Assembly: GCF_033473495.1 (NCBI RefSeq)
Contig: NC_088938.1
Span: 3,038,001-3,102,000, forward strand
Direction of reading: 5' to 3'
Origin: Cercospora beticola
Lineage: Eukaryota > Ascomycota > Dothideomycetes > Mycosphaerellales > Mycosphaerellaceae
Length of the DNA stretch: 64,000 bases
The notes beneath the pieces were generated by a model that saw nothing but the letters and a program-made list of their open reading frames with translations, was not told the DNA's origin and did no database searches. The position numbers and the translations under genes are program-made. Positions 1-11,768 of this stretch are shown piece by piece (the stretch's first letter is position 1; the number at the start of each line of letters is the position of its first letter).

Positions 1-963
1 CTTTCTCCGGCCGACCGCACAATGCTTGTCATGCCGCTCTTCCACGTTCATGGCCTCTTAGCCGGCTTCCTCGCACCCCTCGCCTCAGGTGGCTCCGTCA
101 TCGTGCCAGGCGCATTCTCCGCCAGCACATTCTGGAACCAATTCGTGACCCATAAGGCCAACTGGTACACAGCCGTCCCAACGATTCACCAAATTCTCCT
201 CAAAACGCCCTCTGCATGGCCCAACCCAATGCCCAACATTCGCTTCATTCGCAGCTGCAGCAGCCCTCTTAGCCCCAAGGTTTTTCACGACCTCGAAGCG
301 GCGTTCAAAGCTCCCGTTCTAGAAGCCTACGCCATGACCGAAGCCTCTCACCAAATGACATCCAACCCACTTCCCAGCAAAGGAAAACGCAAGCCGGGCT
401 CCGTCGGCATCGGCCAAGGCGTCGAGGTCGTCATCCTCGACTCCGAAGGCAAGAAACTTCCTCGTGGCCAACAAGGCGAAATCTCCATCAAAGGCACCAA
501 TGTCACAAAAGGCTACATCAACAACGAAAAAGCCAATCAGGAAGCTTTCACTCCCGAGGGCTACTTCCGAACCGGAGATCAAGGCTATCTCGACGAGGAC
601 GGATACGTAATCATCACGGGCCGCATCAAGGAGCTCATCAACAAAGGAGGCGAGAAGATCAGCCCGATCGAGTTGGATAACACCTTGGCGCAAAATCCTA
701 AGGTTGCCGAGGCGGTATCTTTTGCGATTCCGGACGACCTTTACGGACAAGATGTGGGCGTTGCCATCGTGGTGAAGGAAGGACAGAACTTGTCAGCAGA
801 CGAGCTGGTTCAGTATATGAAGGAGAAGGTGGCCAAATTCAAAGTACCGAAGAAGGTCTTTTTCGTGAAGGTCATGCCAAAGACTGCGACTGGCAAGATT
901 CAACGGAGGAATATTGCAGATGCGATGTTGAAATCCGAGGGACAAGTCAAAGCGAAGCTGTAA
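1..963 (+). CDS. PCS60: Peroxisomal acyl-CoA/oxalyl-CoA synthetase (Pcs60 type), 5' truncated
   Basis: C-terminal 320 residues of an ANL-superfamily AMP-forming ligase; the reading frame is open from base 1, so the N-terminus lies outside the window. Visible family motifs are the YAMTEASH adenylate-binding motif, the FRTGDQGYLDEDGY hinge region, GRIKELINKGGEKISP, and the C-terminal PKTATGKIQR segment with the catalytic lysine. The protein ends in VKAKL; AKL is an accepted variant of the peroxisomal PTS1 tripeptide. Yeast Pcs60 is a peroxisomal oxalyl-CoA synthetase, and this order of motifs with a PTS1 fits that subfamily best. A medium-chain acyl-CoA or 4-coumarate ligase-like paralog is the alternative. 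Its stop codon lies only 67 bp from the stop of the oppositely oriented YCII gene. No intron is present in the visible part. Confidence 0.9.
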   Translation, partial: LSPADRTMLVMPLFHVHGLLAGFLAPLASGGSVIVPGAFSASTFWNQFVTHKANWYTAVPTIHQILLKTPSAWPNPMPNIRFIRSCSSPLSPKVFHDLEAAFKAPVLEAYAMTEASHQMTSNPLPSKGKRKPGSVGIGQGVEVVILDSEGKKLPRGQQGEISIKGTNVTKGYINNEKANQEAFTPEGYFRTGDQGYLDEDGYVIITGRIKELINKGGEKISPIELDNTLAQNPKVAEAVSFAIPDDLYGQDVGVAIVVKEGQNLSADELVQYMKEKVAKFKVPKKVFFVKVMPKTATGKIQRRNIADAMLKSEGQVKAKL

Positions 964-1030
964 GGAAATATCGGGGGTCCATACTCCTGTTCTTGGCATG
1001 TTTTTTTAACAGCAGAGCTGCGAAGCTAAT

Positions 1031-1575
1031 CTACTTCATCGGCATTCTAATGGCGCTCTGGAATGGGAAGATTTGCATCTGTTCAATATTCACATTAGCA
1101 TAGGAATCCAGCATGGGTAATACGCGACCGCCTCGGCAAGCACTTAGTGACAAACTCACCTTCTCAGCATTCCACACTCCCTGCTTATAGTATACATCGC
1201 TCTTCACCAACTCCACAATCTCCTCTTTTGTCTCTGCCACAGCGAGAAAGGCACTTCCGTTCATTTTTGGGCTTTCGCCTTCTTTGGTTGGTTCCTCGAG
1301 TGAGGCGCCTCCGAAGACGACTACTCCATCTTGGATCTTTTGTTTGATTCCTTCGAGGTGGTTACTATGAAGAGACTTAGCGTCAGCATTGAATATTCAA
1401 TATAGGTACTGATAGTGTTGCTTGTGTGAGGAGAGAATACTCACGGTCTGATGCGGAGTCGGGTCTCGAGGGAATTGGGGTGGTCGGGGATTATGACCTG
1501 GAGTTATTTCAGTCAGTTGACTGCACTGGATTCATAGTGTGGTGAGTGGCTTGCCATCCATTCTGTTTTGCCCAT
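1031..1575 (-). CDS. YCII-related domain protein, four exons, one GC-AG intron
   Basis: Small (108 aa) protein of the YciI/YCII ferredoxin-like fold. Proposed exons on the minus strand: 1575-1555, 1497-1445, 1364-1160 and 1078-1031. The joined protein reads EWMVIIPDHPNSLETRLRIR, then an NHLEGI segment, and ends in QIFPFQSAIRMPMK, typical of fungal YCII proteins. The conserved Asp-His pair of the fold is in the PDHP motif. The first intron (1554-1498) uses a GC donor (GCAAGC), the only way I could join exon 1 to the D-H exon in frame; the other introns are GT-AG. YCII proteins are poorly understood; some are thought to be small hydrolase- or dehalogenase-like enzymes. The start is the only ATG that keeps the family's short N-terminus. 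The first exon is the least certain part. Confidence 0.8.
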
Positions 1576-3225
1576 CCTGTCTATTGGTCTGCGTGGTAAT
1601 CTGCTATGTGCTTTACTCAAGTCAGATGTGCTGTGAGAAGGATGATCTTCAGGAATTTGAGAGAAGTCAAGGAGAGGTCAAGGATCATTCAATAGACTAC
1701 TTATTTACCGTGTTGCTATGGGTGTGCCTTGTCAAGAACTCTCGGTTTAAGCAACGCTGTACTGTGAAGTGGGGGCAATGGGTCAATGCCGCCAGGCTAA
1801 ACGATCAACCGCGTCTATGCGCACAATACATAGGGCGGATGAGGACAGCATCAGTATCAATTGCGGAATCTAGACATGCTCATACTGTGTAAATCTGGTG
1901 TGCGCATGGCTGTTTTGCTGTTCATACCTTTGTGTTGTCAACAGCGATCACAAAGATTTCCGTGGTCTATCGCGGCTTCCGTGGAACCCACGAACGAGGC
2001 AACGCAGGGATGCGATGGAGGTCATGGGAAACTTTTTCTTGTCGTTCTCCTGCTTCTTAGCTTCCTGAATGAGGGCCTTCAATCTTCTCTATGGGCTTGA
2101 TGGAGCGAGGGCAAGTGGCTCATGGTAACGCAGCCGTCTGAAAGCCACGAGTCCAATCCGAGAAGACCCGATGCATGCGAAGAGCTGTTGGCAGATGCTC
2201 AACACACCGGCTCCTGAACTTGAGATACATCTTCGTTTCATGGACGAAGCGGCGTCGATACAATTAAGCATTGCAGCAGAAGCATCGTGTTGAAGGTCAT
2301 AGCCCGGCCAAAAATCCGGTGCGAACGGCGCGCTAGAACAGCAGCTTGACGAGTCCACGATGCTCTGCTGTTGGCAGTGCTTGCTTATACCACATAGGAC
2401 GGCGGAGCGTTTCAGGGTGCTTGCTGGCAGCGTGTGACAATGAAGGATGCAAGCCTTTTTCATGAGGCTTGTCTCAGGCCACGAAAAGGCTGAATATTCT
2501 GCGACATCTGTCGCGAATCTTGTTGCAAGAACTTGTCGACCAGAGGATGTCCTACATCAAGCTGCTGCATAGCACAGTCAGCGCGGATGGATGATGAGAT
2601 GACAGGTGGCGAGTTGTTTTTCTGATGCTATTTTCACGGAGGCTTCGTACCCACCCAACCACCCGCGCCAGCGTCTGCACACGCGGAGAGCTATCGGTGG
2701 CCGCATCGAAGCTTTTCTGGGCAGTGTTACGCGTTGCAGGAGAATTACTTCTCAATCTGTGACAGACCATCAGCGCTGCTGAGGGCGGCGGAAATTTCCT
2801 TGCGCAATGGCAAGAGTATCAGCGGACGTGGAGCCGGGGGTGGAGGGTGTGGTGCAGCTTCTAGAATGCGTAATCGTGGTGCAGCTGAGTGTCTGTGTGC
2901 GGAGCGATGGCGACACGGCCGCGAATGAAGCTGAAGGCGCCAAGCACAACGCCCGTGCCTGCGCTTTCCCATCGTCTCGAACCCCTACTGTACTGTGCTC
3001 TGGAGGCCATGCAAGAAGCACCACTCGCCGCTCGTTACACTCCATCACCCATTGACCACCGCTCACCCTCGCACTCCCATCCCGATCTCACCCTCTCCGC
3101 TCTCCACATCAGCCGAAGCGTGCCGTCTGACATCCTCCATCGTGGCTGAACCGACCGTCCGACAGCGAAGCAGCAGCGTACGCGGAGTGTCGACGCCGCT
3201 AGGCGCTCAGCTTCCAGCGCCCGCG
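1576..3225. other. Intergenic, no gene recognised
   Basis: About 1.65 kb between the divergent YCII gene and the mannosyltransferase. Short ORFs occur on both strands but overlap each other, have low-complexity translations and show no recognisable domain. The last few hundred bases, rich in CT and GA runs, probably hold the mannosyltransferase promoter and 5' leader. Confidence 0.6.
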
Positions 3226-4692
3226 ATGCTGCTCCCCAAGGGCGGTGGTGGCATGACATGGAAGAGTGCGCGCGCAAGACTCCCTCCCACCCGAGCGATA
3301 TGGAACTTCTTGACCCGGACGCGATTTCTGCTCTTCGTAGCCATTGCGGGGATAATTATATTAATATGGAACGGCGTTAGGGGGACAGCTGGTGACTTTC
3401 AAAAGTACGTGTGAGGGAACAGCCGATGGGGATACAGCCCACGGCGTACACGCCGCACGCCACGAGCAGGCGCTAATCGCTGTGGCAGGTTCTATTGCTT
3501 CGGTCCGGCAAAATCGCCCATGCAGATGTCACCGAACGAACAGGCGCAATGGGCAGGACATTTGCAGACACCAGTCATCTTCAACCACCACGAGCCCATT
3601 GAGATCAATAGCTCGAGCATACAACATGTCGATCTGAATCCCATCGAATCGACGCCGAAAGCTGTTGCGAACGAGGAGCGAGTCCTCATTTTGACACCTC
3701 TACGGAACGCTGCTCCGTACATTGAGCAACACTTCGACCTTCTCTCCCAGCTGACGTATCCTCACAAACTCATCGATCTGGCATTCCTCGTGGGCGATAG
3801 TACAGATGATACGTTGGCTGTGTTGAGCATGGAGCTGGAAAGGATACAGTCGCGGACAGACAACATGCCATTCAGGAGTGCAATGATTGTCTCCAAGGAC
3901 TTTGGCGTGGCAGTGGGTCAAGATGTTGAGAACAGACATGGTTTCGCAGCACAAGGACCACGAAGAAAAGCTATGGGCAAAGCCAGGAATTACCTCTTGT
4001 CCGCTGCCTTGAAACCGGAGCACAGCTGGGTGTACTGGCGTGATGTGGACATCAAGGACAGCCCAAGCAGAATCATTGAGGATTTTGTCGCGCATGATCG
4101 TGACATTCTTGTGCCCAGTATGTCCGATGGAACTGGACACGCTGCGGGATCAAAGGACTAACAGGTGGCAGATATCTGGTTTCATCGATACGAGAATGGA
4201 CGCGACATCGAGGGACGATTTGATTATAACTCCTGGCAAGAGTCAGAACAGGGCCTTAAGCTGGCCAAGTCCCTACCAAAAGACGTCGTGCTCGCTGAAG
4301 GTGCGTTGAGAACCGTTCAGCCTCATCACGTGATGGTCCGCTAATGCTGTCTCAGGCTACAAGGAATACGCCACTGGCCGCAAGTACATGGCCCGCATGG
4401 GCGACTGGCGGGATAACAAGGATGTTGAGATTCCCCTTGATGGTATCGGAGGTGTCAATATCTTGGTGAAAGCTGATGTTCACCGATCTGGTATGTACAT
4501 GAATATGGAAGTTTCAGCAAATGTTGTGCTAACTGCGTCTCAGGCATCAACTTCCCTTGCTATGCTTTCGAGAACCAAGCCGAGACGGAAGGTTTCGCAA
4601 AGATGGCAAAGGCAGCCGGATATGGCGTCTACGGCCTACCGAACTACGTTGTCTGGCACATCGATACCGAAGAGAAGCCCGGCAACGCATGA
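3226..4692 (+). CDS. mnn9: Anp1/Mnn9/Van1-family alpha-1,6-mannosyltransferase subunit
   Basis: Golgi mannan polymerase subunit that extends N-glycan outer chains (family knowledge). Exons 3226-3404, 3489-4117, 4172-4300, 4356-4490 and 4544-4692 give 406 aa. The four introns are short GT-AG introns of 53-84 nt. An N-terminal signal anchor (FLLFVAIAGIIILIW, residues about 34-48) precedes a lumenal domain. The metal-binding DxD lies in YWRDVDI at residues 245-247, and long stretches match the family (LTPLRNAAPYIEQHFDLL, AFLVGDSTDDTLAVL, ENQAETEGFAKMAK). The length is near yeast Mnn9 (395 aa) and well below Anp1 or Van1, so I favour Mnn9, but the subfamily should be checked by phylogeny. The start is the ATG that leaves a short cytosolic tail before the anchor; an in-frame ATG 77 codons upstream would add an implausible proline/serine-rich tail. 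Confidence 0.9.
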
Positions 4693-7600
4693 ACAGGATG
4701 AACGAAAGCAAAGTTAATATGTCGATTTCTTCTACTGTGTACACCCATACACAACTCGTCTTCTTGTCAGCACTGTTAGACCTGCCTCTTCGTTTTTCTC
4801 GACAAATCCCTTTGCATCTCGCGAAGCGCAGCTCGTCCAAGTGTTGGAGGTTCAGACGCAGCGAATGATCATGCATGCGTGGCGCCTGAGGAGTCGCTGT
4901 TTTGATTTTATTTGCCTCGCCGGCTGGTTGGATTACGGGCGTCTATGTATTTTCGGCGATTTGTTATGATGAAGGGCGCTGAAGGAAAGGCAGAGTGGTA
5001 CAATATGGGCGTCAAGTTATCAACTTTCCTCGGTGGGGACGCGAGGGAGCACACAAGCAGATTCTGTGCCAGAGCGGGATGGGTGGAAGGCCTGAAGTTG
5101 AACTATCCTGGTACAGCACGGCGAGGAATTCGATGATCAGCTACGCTGAAGGAGAGAAAGAGTAGGGTGTATATATGTCCGGCGCAAGGTCCAGAGCTGC
5201 GTGGAGGGGCGGAGGTGAGTTCTTCTCTTACTCTGCTGGAGAGCGCTGAAAGCTGATGGCGGACTTGAAGATAGTGGGCTCTCTTTATTACAGCTTCATA
5301 TTGGGCAAGGATACATTTAACTCAACTACATCGGACTCTTCCCTCCAAGCCGAGCGCTGCTGCGCTGCCTTTGTACCGCACGGCGATCTATCCGGCTTGC
5401 ATTGAGTGCATGGCAAGCAATACTGTGCGCCTGCCTTTTTCTCAGATCTTCCGGGAATGGCCACTTCCGTGTGCAGTCGTGCATCACCGTCACTTCCACT
5501 TCGTGACCTCCACTTGATCGCAGGTACCTCACAGTCTTTTTCTCAAGATCGTCGCGACAGTCTCGACACCACAATACGGCACAACACAGTACAATGCGCT
5601 GACCAAAGCTCTGTGAAGAAGACAGCTGAGCGCTGAAGAACCTCCCAGGACCCGGACAGCACTTCTGTGGACGATGTTCCAGCGTCAAGAGGCGGTTGAG
5701 CTGACATATTTCTGCTTCCGAACACCGCCATATTCATTCTCGACCTGCGGAGTGCCGCTCGTCAATGTTTGCACCAGGCCAGCTTTTAGGACCGCGCACA
5801 ATGCACCGCTGTTCATCCATTACACAAAGATCAGCGCAAAGACCTGCAACATCCCACATGCGACCAGAGTCAGCGCGGCAAGTCCTCTCCCCCACGCATT
5901 GTGCAAGACGAAGTCGATGCGGACCCGCATTTGAAATATCGTTCGCGCCCAACGCGAATGCAGGAACAGGAGTTGGGTGCGCTCCCTGTAGCCGTACCCA
6001 TGGAAGTGCGATAGCGACCCTTGTTCCAGCTCTGGGCTCGTGCAGAACCGAGTGACAGGGAAAAGAATTGACAGCTCGAGCTGCAAGCCGCAGCCACAAT
6101 TCCAAGCGACTGATATGCGGGCATGCGCGCCTGATCTGCCACGTTATGCAGTAGATTGCGCACATATGCGGTACCGACGTCCCCCATGACACAGAACAGC
6201 TCAAAAGAAAATCTGTCTGCTCTGCTGAGACACAGCATCAGCTCCGACACTTCTGAAGGATCGTCCCTCGCGTGTACCCGCAGCTCGTGCGCAGTCCGGA
6301 AATGCACGAGCAGGGCTAGTCGAGGCTGGACGAGAAGAGAACAATGGCATCTTCTGTAACACATCCCGCGGCCACGCACTCTGTACCAAACGGATAGCCG
6401 CAGAACCAACGTGTCCACGATATCACAACATCAGCGCCCGGAACCAACGAATAATTCGTATTCAAACTCGTCACTTTTTCGCTTCTTTGTTGGATGTGTT
6501 CATTCCGAGAGACGTCTGAGTAGCGTGACGAAAAGGTAGACATTTCTCATGTGCCTCTCATGCCCGGATTTCCTCCTCGCGAGGACCAAACGGACGTCCG
6601 CATCAGCCAGCCGTTGTACTCATCAACGCGGCCAGGCTCATACGGAACGCAATTCCACCCAATGAAGAATGACATGATACGTGGAGGTCAGCTCCCATCT
6701 GGTCCAGACCGAGCTCATCACATCCTTTCGACACTCTTCGCAGAGATCGCTGAAAGTCACTAGACCTGCTCGAGCACCACCAGCATCGGAACTGCCGAGT
6801 GATGTGATGTCTTCACTTCAAGTCTCCACAAACCTTCAAGACTAACTACCGGCCCGTGTGCCGGCATCCTTCAAGCCATGAGGCGTCCACGTCCACGCGC
6901 GTGGAAGCCATTTCATTCTTCCAGAGGGCTCGATCTCACACTTCTCTACCTCGTTTGTTTCAGCCGGACTTCGGAACCGCTTCCACCTCTGACAAACGAT
7001 TCTTGACCCCACTTCCCACCCACGCGCGTGCGTGCGTGCGAAACGACCACTAGGGCCAGTCTGATGATGATATTGCTGCAGTAGTTCATGACCTCAAGCA
7101 CATTTTCTCAACCAGAGTCGTCATCCGCATGTGCATCCGCATACGCTTGTGCATGACATGCCACGAACCTACCGTACCTACGCAACGACGCATGTCCATT
7201 CCCGTTCTACATTTCACAGAACCAAACTCCTCACCTCGTGGCGAAGACACCCGAAACCAGGTCCAAGCCAACGATGTGTTTCTAGAACCAACCCACGAAT
7301 TCATTCCCTGAGGCAATCGTACATCTTCGTCCTCCTTCCCAAAACAGCATCTCACAGCCCCCACATCATCATCGGAAGGATCTCCTGCGGCCGCACGAGC
7401 GCACCGATTTCTCTTGCTCACAAGACACAAAAAGAACAGAGAACCAGATCCTCTAGCTACATAATCCCTAGTTAGCGCTCGCACTAATTCGCGGCCCGAC
7501 GAGAAAGATGCTAGTCTAGCGTTCGGATGCGAATAGGCATGTGCTCTTGGCCTACGAGGGCAGAGAGACGACAGTTCGTTTTGGCGATACACTCGTTCTC

Positions 7601-8391
7601 CCCGCGCGAGGAAGCTAGAACAAATCACATTTCTGTTCGATGCGCTGTCATAGTTTTGCCCAGAGAGGCGGCGCTACTACTGTACCATCATCGATAATAA
7701 CTCGCTTACGTGCAAAGCAGAGCATTCAACCAGGGAAGGGAAGAGATTCAAGAGAATCAGGAACCGAGCCCAAGCATGTACCAGATACAAAATGGTATTT
7801 TCGCATTATCGCGCTGCGTGTGAGAAAATGTCGTGGTAGGCTGTTCCTGCAGCCAGCCAAACAAGACAGCACTCTGTTGCTCGCCTGACCATGCGCTGCA
7901 GGAACAACTTTCCCGCCATCCACTCGACCAGACTAGGAGGTATCGATGTCTGTCATATACAACGCCCATCCGATTCCTTCATCTGTCGGAAGTGGCTCCT
8001 CTCAGCCGCCGAATTACAGTCGCTTCGTCTTCGTCTTCGTCATCGTCTGTCGTGATCATCGTGAAATATGTCCTCCAATAGCTCCTTCCTATGATACATG
8101 AATTAATCCTGCTTTGCCCAACCCATCATCGTCGTATATACTTTGTGACCTGTCCAAAAAACTGTGCTGTACCATCCCACGCTCCCAACCGAGGACAAGT
8201 TCGAAATGCTAATGAATACATGCGTAATGCAGCTTGCCGCCCAAGGGTATCAGCGCCGAGAAAAGTGATGACTTTTTTGTTTCGAGATCCGCAAAGGAAC
8301 CTCCCACGCTTGCTAGCCTCCCATGAAATGTAAATCGCTTGATTGAATCCGCCCAAAATGAATGTGTCACAGATTGTTCGCCGCACGGGCC
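4693..8391. other. 3.7-kb gene-poor stretch
   Basis: Lies between the convergent mannosyltransferase and zinc-finger genes. I find only mutually overlapping ORFs of up to about 180 codons on both strands, with no domain, no consistent exon chain and no repeat family. Short simple runs occur: a GTGC run near 7026-7040 and TCTTCG-type repeats near 8025-8055. The last kilobase may be 3' UTR of the minus-strand gene. A lineage-specific or non-coding transcript cannot be excluded. Confidence 0.5.
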
Positions 8392-9534
8392 TCAGCGGCG
8401 GAAGGAAGTGCTGGGCTGCTGAGCGCTACCGTTAATGTGAAGGCTCGATGTTCGTGACGCTAGGTTGTTCAGTGTTGATGGACGACGCGTGGGTGCGGTA
8501 GCTCTGAGCTGTGACGACCCGAGCTGAGAGCCCCAGAGGGCTTGTTGGCGTGTGATACCAAGTGAAGCGAGGTAGGCATCTTCGTTGCGCCTCATGATCG
8601 CCGCCGCACGGGTTTTGCGGCATTCACGCCAGTCAGGATGGTCATGTGCAGAACATCTCTTCGACTTGGTTTCTTCGTGGCTGCAGGGCACTTCTCCTGG
8701 AGGCAGCTCCAGAAAGGTATCGTGACCAGGTCTGTAATCTGGCTCCAGAGCGGCATCGGCAGCACTCTGCATCTCTGCCTCGAAGCTCGCCAGAGTTCCG
8801 GATCGAATGGCAAGGCAACGGGCAGCGTGTATAACTTTGAGTGCAATGGCTTCTTGAGCACGAAGGACGTTGATCTTGTTGCCGTTCAACCCGGCACTGT
8901 TACCATTACCACCGCTTTGCTCATTCCTGGCCCAGCCACAGTACTGCTCCAGCATGTCCTCCATGCGGTACATGACCGCAGCTTGGTTGCTGCGGTTGAT
9001 CTGCTCTTTCTTGGTCTTCTTGATTTTCTTCCCTTGATCGTCGAGCAGTGACTCGGGAGAATGCCGACGTTGACGGCGAATTGCCTTCACGTCTGCACGG
9101 GAGGTTCTTCGTGATCCATGGTGCGGTTGAAAGACCGAAGACGCTCTGCTAGAATTGGGTGTGAACATGATCTCCGAAGGGTCACTCTCTGAAGCAGCCG
9201 ATGAAGAGCATGATGATGCAGGGGCTTTACGTGTGTCAGACCATTCCATCGGAGAGGCGATAGAGTGATTGGAGTTGATCGAATCATGGCGACTGGTACG
9301 CTGTGTTGGTTGAGCGATCGTGCAATGAACCTCGTGCGCGCGAAGTTGGTTGTGGTCTGGAAATCTGTAGCTACAACGGTGGCATGGAAAGTAGCTTCTC
9401 AACTCCATCAGTGATCCTATTGGAGGTAGAGTAGGGTTGCTATACTGGTCAGCTAAGATCGAGTAGTGAATAATGGTGTGAGCCACGACATACACGCTGG
9501 GTTGTGAAAGATACGGATTGAAAGAGGATGCCAT
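8392..9534 (-). CDS. Protein with a single C2H2-like zinc finger
   Basis: Intronless frame of 380 aa from the ATG at 9534; a 61-codon upstream extension of the same frame is serine/leucine-rich and I take it as leader. One zinc-finger-like unit is visible near residues 50-70: C-x2-C-x12-H-x2-H followed directly by C, so the last ligand could be H or C. After it come serine-rich low-complexity sequence, a basic cluster (DDQGKKIKKTKKEQ) that could be a nuclear localisation signal, and a more ordered helical C-terminal half including YRMEDMLEQYCGWARNEQ, a HAARCLAIRSGTLASFEAEM helix and SLGITRQQALWGSQLG. I do not recognise the family. One finger alone rarely gives DNA specificity, so a protein- or RNA-binding role is possible. 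Confidence 0.75.
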   Translation of the reverse strand: MASSFNPYLSQPSVYVVAHTIIHYSILADQYSNPTLPPIGSLMELRSYFPCHRCSYRFPDHNQLRAHEVHCTIAQPTQRTSRHDSINSNHSIASPMEWSDTRKAPASSCSSSAASESDPSEIMFTPNSSRASSVFQPHHGSRRTSRADVKAIRRQRRHSPESLLDDQGKKIKKTKKEQINRSNQAAVMYRMEDMLEQYCGWARNEQSGGNGNSAGLNGNKINVLRAQEAIALKVIHAARCLAIRSGTLASFEAEMQSAADAALEPDYRPGHDTFLELPPGEVPCSHEETKSKRCSAHDHPDWRECRKTRAAAIMRRNEDAYLASLGITRQQALWGSQLGSSQLRATAPTRRPSTLNNLASRTSSLHINGSAQQPSTSFRR

Positions 9535-11768
9535 GGCTTCTAGCAGAATCCGCAAGGGATATTGGGAGGTGGTGTGGTGAAGTGTCGGTCTGCGTTGGAT
9601 CGAATAGTTGACGAATCTTGCGTGCTTGAGCAAAGGACAGTGTGCAGGAATGAACTTTGTTGGAGTTGCAGCGAATGAGTGAAGCGACAAGAGACTGACG
9701 CAGTATTTAAGTTGCATGACGAACCCATGTTGTTGCTGTCCAGCATTCTGTGAGGCGCATCCGGGTCGGCAGACAGCTGTCGTCGAGACCAGAAGTGGAG
9801 AACATCTTTACGGGCCGGACGCTGAGTTACAACAGTAGTGCAAGATACCAGGATGTGGCTGTAAGGTCGAGCCCACCGACGTGACGCATTCAGAGAGACA
9901 GGAAGTGAGGAGGCGCTCACTCGCAACCGAAAGAGCATTGTCGGAGAAAGAACCCGGTTCAAGTCACGATTGGTTGCGATGTCGCCCCGTAAACACCTTG
10001 CATGAACAGCGATGAGAGCTGCTGTCTCGGAAGATCCTCCCACGGGCCGTGATTAGTTTGATCTGCTCTGCTTGCCGAGACGAGTGCATTGAGAATGGTT
10101 TGCGGGTCGTTCAGCTGCGCCCAGCCTGTCAACATCGTTGGGGGCTCCAACAATCTGCCAGGCTGGCCGCTCTTGCACACCGCAAGAACGATATGTGCCC
10201 ATCTTGCTCTAGTCTCTTCCCCATATCTGCGGAAGCAGTGGTACAGCTGCTCTTCGATGCGCTGGATGTGGAGAATGGGTTCTGGATCAAAGATCTCAGG
10301 CGATACTGTCCCGCGATGATCTGATCGTTCTCCCGGATCAGCCCAGCCATGCCTCGTTCACGCTGCTTTCCGCGTGCCAGGTCGCTGCTGGTAGTGACAT
10401 GCGCGTGCATGTGATCCTTCCGCTTCTGAACAACCACGCGCTTAGCGGCAATGCATTTGGCTGAATTATGAAGGCTCGACGACGAGGGTCCAATGCTGTG
10501 CGAGTCTCGCGGCAGTCTGGAGGAAGACGTCCTGGTGTCACAGCGCCAGGTGAGCTGCCGAAGGAGATACCTGTCTCTGCTGTCGTGCGCGCAGGAGCGG
10601 AGCCCGACCTGCACATGCGCCCCGTCCTCGTCCCACTCACGTATGACAGAGTCGAAATTTGGTCAGCAGGGAAGATTCAATTCTTGCACAAGCCGGCAGG
10701 CGAGTGGGCACCATCGCGTCCGGTCCAGGTCCACGCGCGCGCAAGTCCTGTACGACTTCAGCTGGCCACCAATTTTTAATGCTTGTAGATGCAGCGGCAG
10801 CAAGGTCGCAGGCGCTTTCCGGTCGGCGCTTTGCATGACAACGCACGATGAGCTGATGGTGATGGCATTCCGAACGACGTTCTTCGAGCTGGGCAATTTG
10901 GTCGAGCTTGCGAAATGTGATCGATTGCATGAAGTCGCCGAGAAGAAGATGCGCTGGCCGGGATGCTGGTGCCTAGCGGGCAGCTCTTGCGCCATTAGCC
11001 CGCACTTCCGCTGCTTCCAGGCGCTGGCGACGATGCCCCGCTGCTTCCTACCGCGCGCCTCTGGCCGTCCTGCAAGGGCGGACGGCAAGGGAACACTGTA
11101 GGCTGTAGTTGAGAATCGCTGGTCAGGAGATCATGCATGAGCACCTAGTTCAGTACCGGGCTCAAGCGTCTTTCGTCGACGGTCATTCTCGGGAGGTGTG
11201 ATGCAGTGGTGATGTAGCCAGAATGAGGTGAAGTTCACTTTGACAACGGCGACAGCTGCAGGGACACAAACTCTATCCAGCGTTTCATAAATATGTCGTT
11301 CTTGGTTCTCTTACGACGAAGGGCGGTGGTAGTGTGTCAATCAAAAACCATGTATTAATCTACTCGTGTGCACCGTAAAGGACAATTGCGATGTCACTGA
11401 ACATTGGACCGCGCGAACTCCATACCCAAGCGCAGCCATGTCTATAGCTGGCTATCATTTCTTTCCATCCACCACGATTACTCTTAGTTGTAAGTTCGTC
11501 CATCGTTCCGTTTCGCAACAGCCTGGGTTCTCAAGGTACATCTTTTGCTTTTCTGTGCCGTGCTACGCATGCTCGCTGAAGAAACAAGTCATCGGGTCGT
11601 GAGAGAGTGGTGACGTGTATGCAGTATCATGTTTTGGGTGCGTAAACGATACGATTAGTCTATGCAATGCAGGCCGAACTGTTCAAATGAGCCCCAAGGA
11701 GCGATACCACGCTACAACGCCGCCTCTAAGCAGAAAACAAATCTTGCCAGTTACGATGGGCGTCGCGC
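9535..11768. other. Intergenic, no gene recognised
   Basis: About 2.2 kb between the zinc-finger gene's 5' end and the 3' end of ECM33. It should contain the zinc-finger gene's promoter and 5' leader and the ECM33 3' UTR. ORFs of up to 202 codons (for example plus strand 10493-11101) overlap ORFs on the other strand and show no domain, so none is called. Confidence 0.55.

Noticed and set aside
2970..2990. Sequence resembling a tRNA B-box on the minus strand (GGTTCGAGAC)
   Set aside because: The flanking bases do not form a T-arm stem and no A-box or cloverleaf can be drawn.
5734..6418. Minus-strand ORFs of 156 and 182 codons in different frames
   Set aside because: They overlap each other, contain scattered cysteines and arginines without a pattern, and have no recognisable domain.
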